From Galeopsis tetrahit (taxonomy: Eukaryota > Streptophyta > Magnoliopsida > Lamiales > Lamiaceae), in the NCBI GenBank assembly GCA_963675135.1, contig OY776128.1, positions 68,888,670-68,952,669 of the forward strand: a stretch of 64,000 bases of DNA. Direction: 5' to 3'. The position numbers and the translations under genes are program-made. The number at the start of each line of letters is the position of its first letter. The stretch's first letter is position 1. Below, piece after piece: positions 56,200 to 64,000 of this stretch. Below the pieces are notes generated by a model. It did not search any database. It saw only the letters and a list, made by a program, of their open reading frames with translations, and was not told where the DNA came from.

Positions 56200-56441
56200 C
56201 TCCCTCCGTACCAGAATTTTATGCACACTTTTCTTAACGGATATTTTTTGCACACTCCAAAAAAGAAAACAATAATACCAATAATACCTCTCCTTTATTT
56301 TACCTTTAATCAAATCTCTTTCACTTTAATCCATGAATTACCAATAATACCCCTTATTTATTTACCTTACACATCACTTTATTCCATTTTCTTAATCTCC
56401 GTGCCGGTCAAAGTGTGCATAAAATTTTGGGACGGAGGGAG
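56200..56441. mobile_element. Stowaway MITE (242 bp) upstream of the Rossmann gene
   Basis: CTCCCTCCGTACCAGAATTTTATGC at the left pairs with GCATAAAATTTTGGGACGGAGGGAG at the right, with TA at 56198-56199 and 56442-56443. It lies about 230 bp upstream of the start codon at 55970, so within the likely promoter. Confidence 0.93.
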
Positions 56442-56598
56442 TATATTTTAATAAATAATTACTCTCACTCTCACGTTCCTGAAAAGCTTGCATTTGTTGG
56501 AATATAATTAGTCTTGAATTTAATTTTCTAAACTTTTATATATAAAGTAAATAAAATAGTTTGATTGAGTGTATGATGAACCTAAAAAATATTACATG

Positions 56599-57479
56599 TG
56601 TAAACACAAATTTCGTGAATTAAATATAAAAACGCGAAAATGCGAAACAATTTTATTTCTTTCGGATTAAATCGATAAATATTGTGGGTTACAATCTCTA
56701 ATTTCTCCTCTGATTCTTTCTTCTTAATGTTCACTTGAACTTCTTGAGCTTTTGGAGTTGGATCCGCAGCCGAATCCTCTTCGATCTTGAATTTGAGACT
56801 TTATAACGTTAATCCAAGGGTTTGACGCCGTATTTTGGATTAAACATCGATTTACGGGACTTTTCGGGACTTATCGGGATTTTTCCGGGACTTATTGGGA
56901 CTTTTCGGGACTTTATCGGGACCTTCGGGACTTTATCGGGACAACCACCGTTGAAGATCCTCCTTGAAGAAACACCATATTTAGGGGCTTAGCACCTTAA
57001 TCTCCACCCGGGACTTTATCGGGACAACCACCATTGAAGATCCTCCTTGAAGAAACATCGGATTGAGGGGCTTAACACCTTAATCTCCACCCGAACGCTA
57101 CTTCTCGCCGCCTTGCACGAAGAACGCCTTTGAAGCTCATCCGACTGCTGAAGAATACTTCTGATTCTTGATGATGAAATGAATGAAATGAGGCCTCTAT
57201 TTATAGGTGTAGAACCTAGGGTTTTTTTATGGGCCAATGAGATATTTGTGCAAGTGGTTAGGGTTTAATTCAAATTTTGAATTACTTGATGGGCTAAAAA
57301 TACCATATCTGGGCTCAATTTGGTTTGTTTGGCTTTAGAGGCCTGTCTTGATTTATTGAACTTTAGAGGCTCGTCTTGATTTATTGGACTTCAGAGGTCC
57401 GTCTTGAATTTTAAATTAATTTATTAGGCTTTAGAGGCTCAAATTAATTGGAGGGACCGATAAAATTTAGGTATCTACA
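56599..57479 (-). repeat. 3' LTR of the gag-only element (881 bp)
   Basis: Contains many CGGGACTT units (56846-56945) and an 83-bp tandem duplication at about 56926-57091 (CGGGACTTTATCGGGACAAC... TCTCCACC). The frame across the repeat is not a gene. Confidence 0.9.
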
Positions 57480-57695
57480 AATGCCCCCTCGCATTTCGTT
57501 CACGAGAACGTTTGACTTTGATGTGGACGAATTGCGAATTACGTTCAAATGATTTCCCACATGCGGGCCAGGAGTGACTATTCTTTAACTACTTTTGACA
57601 AAGTAGGGATTTAATTATTTAACCACTTAAAACGCCTTTAGTGGAGTAAGTTAACAGTTTAACCACATGTATTTACCTTTGGTGATCGTCGTACA

Positions 57696-57890
57696 CAGTT
57701 TAGACTCATGCAGACCAGGAGTAATAAGCAGTTTAGACTCGTGCATTATGGAGCAACAAGCAGTTTAGGCTCATGCGGACCAGGAGTAATAAGCAGTTTA
57801 GGCTCGTGCGTTTATGGAGCGATAAGCAGTTTAGGCTCATGCGTTTATGGAGCGACAAGCAGTTTAGACTCGTGCGTTTATGGAGCGTAC
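57696..57890. repeat. Six-copy tandem repeat of about 33 bp
   Basis: Units of the form AGTTTAGRCTCRTGCGTTTATGG-AGCGAYAAGC repeat about six times between Gag and the 3' LTR. The translations (FRLVRLW, LGSCVYGA) are repeat artefacts. Confidence 0.9.
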
Positions 57891-57899
57891 TTGTTTTCT

Positions 57900-58920
57900 T
57901 TAGGCATAATTCGTCGTTATTTCAGTTTCTTCTAGCAAGATCTTCCCTTCTTTGGCTAGCCGCATAATTTTCTCTTTAAGTATAAAACAGTCTTGGGTTG
58001 GATGTCCTACCAATCGATGGCACTTGCAATATTTGGGGTCGTCCGTTCGCCTAGCCTCATCGGGTCGTTTCATTTGTGGTAGTTCAATGAGATCATTCTT
58101 GATCAAGTCATCGAGAATTCCGGGGATGTCTGAGTCTAGAAATGGATATTGCTTTCATTGCAACTCTTTCAAACTCGTTTTCCTTTGCCCCCACTCTTGA
58201 GATAGTGGCCCTTCAAATCCACTTGTAGACATGCTCAACTCCATGTCATGAGCCTTAGTAGCCAAATCCTCGAATGATCTTGGTCGAATTGCTTGAAGGA
58301 TATATGGAAGACCCCACTGCATTCCTTGGATGCACATCTCGATGGCTGAAGCTTCAGTCAATCTATCCTTGAAATTTAGACTTAGATTTCTCCATCGATT
58401 TATGTAATCGATCACCGACTCTTCCTTTGATTGATGAGTGTTCGCCAATTCAAGCATGCTAACCGTTCTACGAGTGCTGTAAAATCGATTGAGAAATTCC
58501 TGCTCCATCTGCTCCCAACTGTCAATCGAGCTAGCTTCCAAATCGGTATACAAATCGAATGCATTGCCCTTTAAAGAGCGTACAAATTGCTTCACCAAAT
58601 GATCTCCATACGTGTCGGCATTGTTGCAGATCTCCACAAAGTGAGTAATATGTTTCTTTGGATTACCCTTGCCATCGAACTGCTGCAACTTTGGAGGTTG
58701 ATAACCAGCTGGCATCTTCAAATTGTCAATCCTCTTCGTGTAAGACTTGATGTAGGTGAATGAAGACTTAGGACTTTCCTCGAACTTATCTTTGATCGCC
58801 CCGAGTATGATTTCTTTTAGTCGATCAACGGGTACCAAACCATTGGGAGAAACTTGTAACTCCTTAAGAGTTTGGTCGATTTCCATCTGTTGACGTTCAC
58901 CAGACATCTCCACATCATGC
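57900..58920 (-). pseudogene. Gypsy Gag, main part, with in-frame stop
   Basis: 58913-58155 encodes 252 codons: MEIDQTLKELQVSPNGLVPV, then the Gag domain (FDGKGNPKKHITHFVEICNN, YTDLEASSIDSWEQMEQEF, LNRFYSTRRTVSMLELAN, ESVIDYINRWRNLSLNFKD). A TGA at 58155 interrupts, and the same frame continues to 57900 with a knuckle-like stretch (CKCHRLVGHPTQDCFILKEK). The frame also continues upstream into the hAT insertion. RNA-binding structural protein; this copy is dead. Confidence 0.88.
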
Positions 58921-58928
58921 CCCTCGAC

Positions 58929-59611
58929 CAGTGGCGGAGGCAGCTAGGGACATGGGGGTATCCCAATTTTTATTTTATTTTTTAAATTTTAGGCATAAAA
59001 TAAAAATTGTTCAATATTTTTTTTTCAAACATGTGTCTTCATTTTTCAATTGACCAATTCAAATTAAAGGCCCAACAAAACCGAGCAAAAAGAAAGGCAA
59101 AAATATAGGTTACATTCAACTTTCTAACCGAATTCAATAGTTTAATTCTCCTCTATCTCAATTACGCTTTGTTTCTTTTTGTCATTTTCCATTCTCTGCT
59201 AATGCTAAAAAGTACTCAAACTAATTATTTAATTTATATTTTATTTAATTAATACATTTATTCATACTTATAATTTATTTGATTATTATTTTTAATTTAT
59301 TTAAGTTTATAACTTATAAGTTATGAATTAGAGTTTATATTATAATTGTTAATTTACTACATTATTTTAAATTAATCTAATTAAAATATATAGATAGTGC
59401 TTTGAAAATTTGAAATTTGATTTTTTTTTTTTAATTGTAGAATTATATTTTTTATTTTGCTAATTTACTATCTAATTTAATTAGAAAATAATGAAAGATA
59501 AACTTATGACAAAGATAAACGTATATCAAAGAAATTCAAGACAATAAAAAAAATAACCCTATCTTCAAGAATTTTTGTACCCCCAAATTTCAAATCCTGG
59601 ATCCGCCACTG
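58929..59611. mobile_element. hAT element inside Gag (683 bp)
   Basis: Ends CAGTGGCGGAGGCAG and CTGGATCCGCCACTG (inverted), with the exact 8-bp duplication ccctcgac at 58921-58928 and 59612-59619. AT-rich, no transposase ORF. Its ends resemble those of the hAT element in the MATH exon (CAATGACGGAGCCA). Confidence 0.95.
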
Positions 59612-59619
59612 CCCTCGAC

Positions 59620-60003
59620 TCGCTTTTCCTTTGCTCAACTTAACTCCCCTTTGTCCGCATTGCTCATCAACTTTGCAATCTAAGCATCCTGTTCTTGGAC
59701 ATGTTTCGTGAGTCCTTCTATAGCTCTAGTCAAGCTTGCAAATTTCTCCTCAACAGTCGTGGTATTTGTCACCATTGTTGAACATGCACTTGAATCTAAT
59801 GAGCTCGTCGTGGAATGAGTAGGGGAACATGCTGGGTTGTTCTCCTCATTCGCAGTGTTGGGTGGTGGACCCTCTGCAGTAGTTTTCTCTGAAGAAGACG
59901 ATGACTTCGAGACATACTCCTCGTGACTACGTTCATGTCTTCAAAGTCGACATCAACTGATTCAGATGCAATGCCTCTCTTGATCTTAATCTTGATTGGC
60001 GCC
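59620..60003 (-). pseudogene. Gypsy Gag, N-terminal part, frameshifted
   Basis: ATG at 60003 (MAPIKIKIKRGIASESVDVD). After about 30 residues the sensible continuation is in another frame (TTAEGPPPNTANEEN, then FASLTRAIEGLTKHVQEQD and AQIAKLMSNADKG), the usual N-terminus of this Gag type. A frameshift near 59900 plus the hAT insertion at 59612 break it. Confidence 0.8.
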
Positions 60004-60051
60004 ATCGTCGTGACTTGATTTATTTGAAGAGCAGAGATGAGAGGAAGAGAT

Positions 60052-60070
60052 TGTCCCACTGGGCGTGCCA
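60052..60070 (-). other. Primer-binding site of the gag-only element
   Basis: The minus strand reads TGGCACGCCCAGTGGGACA three bases inside the LTR, a form common in plant gypsy elements and usually assigned to tRNA-Arg. I could not check the tRNA match. Confidence 0.65.
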
Positions 60071-60073
60071 ATT

Positions 60074-61507
60074 TGTAAACACAAAATTCGTGAATTAAAT
60101 ATAAAAACGCGAAAATGCGAAACAATTTTATTTCTTTTGGATTAAACCGATAAATATTGTGGGTTACAATCTCTAATTTCTCCTCTGATTCTCTCTTCTT
60201 GATGTTCACTTGAACTTCTTGAGCTTTTGGAGTTGGATCCGCAGCCGAATCCTCTTCGATCTTGAATTTGAGACTTTATAACGTTAGTCCAAGGGCTTGA
60301 CGTCGTATTTTGGATCAAACGTCGATTTACGGGACTTTTCGGGACTTATCGGGATTTTTCCAGGACTTATCGGGACTTATCCGGGACTTTATCGGGACTT
60401 TATTGGGACAACCACCGTTGAAAATCCTCGTTGAAGAAACACCGGATTGAGGGGCTTAACACCTTAATCTCCACCCGGGACTTTATCGGGACAACCACCG
60501 TTGAAGATCCTCCTTGAGGCTGTGTTTGGTTTGGGATTGGCCCATCCAAAGATCCTCCTTGAGGCTGTGTTTGGTTTGGGATTGGCCCATCCGGATTTGG
60601 ATGGGCCATCCCCCATCCCATCCCTCTCCATCCAAGTACCCATCAAAATACACATTCATTCCTATAATACACCTACAAATCTATTTTTATACAATCACAT
60701 CACCATTTTTTTTTTCTTTTAATCACTCATTCTCTCTCCTACTTTTCTTTCAAACATCTATTATATCTCCTACTTTTCTTCTACACATCTATTCTCTCTC
60801 CTACTTTTCTTCCACACATTTATTCTCTCTCCTACTTTTTTACACACATTTATTCTCTCTCCTACTTGATTTGACATAAAGTTCTCCATCAAACACAATT
60901 ATTATTCAATTACTATTCATGGATTACCCCTATCCATATTTTTCCAATCCTCATCCCCATTCCATCCACCACAATCCCTACCCAAACAGCACCTGAAGAA
61001 ACACCGGATTGAGGGACTTAGTACCTTAATCTCCACCCGGGACTTTATCGGGACAACCACCGTTGAAGATCCTCCTTGAAGAAACACCGGATTGAGGGCT
61101 TAGCACCTTAATCTCCACCCAAACGCTACATCTCGCCGCCTTGCACGAAGAACGCCTTTGAAGCTCCTCCGACTGCTGAAGAATACTTCTGATTCTTGAT
61201 GATGAAATGAATGAAATGAGGCCTCTATTTATAGGTGTAGAACCTAGGGTTTTTTTATGGGCCAAGGAGATATTTGTGCAAGTGGTTAGGGCTTAATTCA
61301 AATTTTGAATTACTTGATGGGCTAAGAATACCCTATCTGGACTCAATTTGGTTTGTTTGGCTTTAGAGGTCTGTCTTGATTTATTGAACTTTAGAGGCCC
61401 GTCTTGATTTATTGGACTTCAGAGGCCCGTCTTGAATTTTAAATTAATTTATTGGACTTTAGAAGCTCAAATCAATTGGAGGGACCGATAAAATTTAGGT
61501 ATCTACA
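60074..61507 (-). repeat. 5' LTR of the gag-only element (1434 bp, with insertion)
   Basis: Partner of 56599-57479. Longer because a 476-bp element lies at 60518-60993 and because there is an additional copy of the 83-bp repeat. Confidence 0.88.
60518..60993. mobile_element. Harbinger/Tourist-like MITE in the LTR (476 bp)
   Basis: The left end GGCTGTGTTTGGTTTGGGATTG pairs imperfectly with the reverse complement of the right end, GGTGCTGTTTGGGTAGGGATTG. TGA flanks both sides (60515-60517, 60994-60996), fitting a 3-bp target duplication. No transposase. The left boundary is duplicated (60506-60547 and 60551-60592). Confidence 0.65.
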
Positions 61508-61512
61508 ACATG

Positions 61513-61955
61513 AATATTAAATATTTGTAAATTGTGAGGGTGAGTATGCAAACTTTTCAGGAACATAAGTAATATTATTTTATATAAAAATTATACTCTT
61601 GCACCCGTGCAATTGAAGTAATTGAACCACAATTTTGATTTGTTCCAATATTATAGGTAAAAAAATTCAATTGAATAATTGATAATGTATCTAAACCACC
61701 TAAAATTCAATGATGGAGCATACAATTTTTTTTTTCATAAAATAAATAGTCAGGGGTATCTGAAATTCAGATAAAAAAAAATTATTTATGAACAAAGTAA
61801 ATGACAGTTTAAATAGATAAATGATAGTTAAATTATGAAGATATTTTTAAAAATAAAATTGGACTGAAGAAGCATTTATTAATCAAGGAAATGACCATGT
61901 TAAAATAAACTTATATTCAAATGCAAAAATTAATGTGAACTCAGGGTTCATATGA
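61513..61955. other. AT-rich intergenic region, no gene seen
   Basis: No coding frame or repeat boundary between the gypsy element and the Mutator-like element. Confidence 0.6.
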
Positions 61956-61966
61956 ATTATTTATTG

Positions 61967-63359
61967 GGAAAATTGCACTTTTAGTCATGTAAGAATATTT
62001 CAAAATCACTTTTGATCCTGATATTTGAAAGTGGTCATTTTTCATGCAAAAGTGGTCCTATATGTTAGATTTAGATGGAAACTGTTAGTTTTAGGGTTAA
62101 AACTGTTAGTTTGAAAAAAATAATAATAGTATTAAATATAAATTAATTATATATAATCCGTATATCCTTAAACTATAAATTAATTGAAAAAAAACATATA
62201 TATATATATATATATATATTTGTAGAATCTGAAATACAAGAAATATATATTTTTTTTAAATCAAATAATAATTTATGTTGCATCTGATTTTTTTTTTTTT
62301 TGAAGAATTAGAATATAATTTTTTTTTGAAATCAAATAATAATATAATTTAAAAATATTAAAAAAGTAATATTTTCAAACCAAATAATAATCTGCATAAA
62401 AATCTATTAAAATAAAAACATTTATATAAAATCTGTGTTTAAATAAAATTTGAAAATACAAAATATAATTCAAATAAAGTCTGAATATTAAATGATTATC
62501 AAATATAATTTAAAAAATATTAATTACAATTATTTAAAAGAAAAATCCATTAAATTTTAGAGATAATAAATATGAGGTAAAAAACCTCATTTATACGTAC
62601 ATAGAAGTATATGTATATATCTCCCCCTCCCCTTTTCTTTTGTCCAGCCCAGCGAACCCCGATCGCTGCTAACGCCACCACTTTGGCCCATTCTCGTCAT
62701 CAATACCCATTCCCTAACCGCCGCGCCACCACCACTGCCGTGCCACCACCGTTAACTCCGTATTCTTTCAAAATCTCATGAAAAATACGACTACAAAATT
62801 CAAATTCGGTTATGAAATTTATGGAGACTACCCATTATAGCTTCGTGTCAGTGGTAGGAATCAAAGCCCCTTGTTAATTTTAATTTTTGATCTCTCCTTC
62901 ATCTCCAATTTAGGAATTTTCATTGCCATTTTTTCTGCAATTATTGATCGGTTTTCTTAACTTAGTTTTTTCTGATTTTTTACATTCTTATTAGTGTTTG
63001 GGATTGGGCTAAGGGCGTGGTGTGAATGACGGGCTTGTCAAAATCTATATTGGAGGAGCGGTGAGTGATTGGGAAGTCGCCGGAAATGTCCACCGGAGGG
63101 AGATTCGCAGGCAAATTTATGAGTTTGATGGGTGGGAGCTGAAAATTTAATACTCCGAATTATAATTTTTAATTATATTATAATTATAAAATTTTGAATT
63201 GAATTTAATTAAAAATTATATTGAGTTAACTGTGCGTGAAGTTCACCCACATTTTCTGTTAGTATTTAACGGAAGTAATTTTATGGGACTAAAAGTGATG
63301 GAAAAAAGACCAAAAGTGATTTGGAGCTATTCCTACGGGACTAAAAGTGCATTTTTTCC
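61967..63359. mobile_element. Mutator-like non-autonomous element (1.39 kb)
   Basis: Flanked by an exact 11-bp direct repeat, attatttattg (61956-61966, 63360-63370). The left end GGAAAATTGCACTTTTAGTC and the reverse complement of the right, GGAAAAAATGCACTTTTAGT, pair on for about 50 bases (AAATCACTTTTG...). Long TIRs with a 9-11 bp duplication point to Mutator-like elements. No transposase. The inside has GC-rich patches at 62640-62770 and 63010-63115 in an AT-rich setting, possibly captured gene sequence. Confidence 0.75.
62193..62220. repeat. (AT)n microsatellite
   Basis: About 13 AT units inside the Mutator-like element. Confidence 0.9.
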
Positions 63360-63370
63360 ATTATTTATTG

Positions 63371-64000
63371 ATTTAGTATGAAAATATAGTTGTTTATTAA
63401 TTTTGAGACGAACACCCCTTTTTTTTATAAGTATCAACACTCATGACTAAATAATGATACCTAAGTTTAAAAGAGAATTCCTGTGAGGTGAAAGAAACCT
63501 GCTCAATTTTGAAATGTACTTGTGGGATGTACAGTAAGTAAAGTAAAGTTAATTTATTACCAGTATTTTTTATTAAAATCTTTTAATTAGTAAATATGTA
63601 TATCATACATGGTAATATTGAGTATTTCCCTTTTGTGAAATATATTTATATTTTTTAATTTGGATACACGTCATAAATACTCAATTATATTACAAACTAG
63701 ATTAGCACCAGCGTATTACGTAAAGAGTGAATAAAAATAAATATTTATATTATACAATTAAATAATTTACATTGAACTTTTAATATTTAATAAATATAAA
63801 AATAACTTTAAATTTTTTTATAAAATTTCAAAAACAAACAATTTAAGTAATATTAAAATAACTATTAATATACGGTAAGTCAACCTTCAATATCAACCAC
63901 AACACTTTAAATAAATAAATATTTTAGTTAATTGTAAATTTAACACAACCTTTTCTTCATTTATAATCTAAACTCTAAGATAATTACAAATAAATTACAA
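63371..64000. other. AT-rich sequence to window end, no gene seen
   Basis: No coding frame or repeat boundary recognised. Confidence 0.6.

Larger units (their letters stand above)
56599..61507 (-). mobile_element. Gag-only Ty3/gypsy element (TR-GAG-like) with nested hAT and Harbinger-like inserts
   Basis: LTRs 56599-57479 and 60074-61507 (TGTAAACAC...ATCTACA) are flanked by acatg at 56594-56598 and 61508-61512. Minus-strand purine tract CGAGGGGGCATT (57480-57493) and primer site at 60052-60070. Only Gag is encoded; no protease, RT or integrase. Without the hAT the inner region is only about 1.9 kb. Such elements must be moved by proteins of a complete relative. Confidence 0.9.

Noticed and set aside
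57708..57967. ORFs with LGSCVYGA / FRLVRLW repeats as a repeat protein
   Set aside because: They arise from a 33-bp DNA tandem repeat inside a gypsy element and are open in two frames.
1..64000. CRISPR arrays, operons, tRNA and rRNA genes
   Set aside because: No regular spaced repeats or RNA-gene signatures were seen, and the gene structure is eukaryotic throughout.

Overview
This is a plant nuclear window, probably from a eudicot. It is AT-rich and has introns, chloroplast-targeted and GRAS-type genes, and plant transposon families with plant-type primer-binding sites. No bacterial, organellar or viral genome is present. Only two host genes look intact: a GRAS-family (LISCL/SCL14-like) transcription regulator (48194-50347, +) and a seven-exon chloroplast NAD(P)-binding Rossmann protein of the At2g37660 type (55970-53414, -). 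A third host locus, a MATH/TRAF-like gene (38020-46729, +), is stretched and broken by two transposons. The last ten codons of a related MATH gene open the window (1-33), so MATH genes probably form a tandem cluster here.

The left 25 kb is a three-level nest. An old copia-type LTR remnant (from 1457, resuming after 24278) holds an Athila-like gypsy element with gag and protease only (1898-24273, TSD tagag). That element is interrupted inside its protease by a 14.7-kb Sirevirus-like copia element (5851-20532, TSD gggct). The copia element carries about 4 kb of extra coding sequence downstream of RNase H. All three levels have readable boundaries except the right end of the outermost LTR.

From 25 to 38 kb there is no intact gene. 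A Helitron (27499-29922) carries a broken piece of an RNA polymerase III RPC6/RPC34-like gene. A decayed L1-type LINE follows (31211-36230), then a 3.4-copy tandem array whose unit contains a CACTA-transposon end (36500-37727). In the MATH locus, a short-LTR chromovirus (39168-44466, TSD ttaaa) sits in intron 2, and a 526-bp hAT element (46115-46640, TSD tttctacc) sits in the last exon.

The right part holds the GRAS gene, the Rossmann gene with terminal-repeat elements in two introns, and two Stowaway MITEs. A second gag-only gypsy element follows (56599-61507, TSD acatg); it contains a hAT element in gag and a Harbinger-like element in one LTR. Last comes a 1.4-kb Mutator-like element with an 11-bp target duplication (61967-63359). 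I see no tRNA, rRNA or CRISPR. The most unusual things are the extra copia coding region, the double transposon disruption of the MATH gene, and the CACTA-end array.
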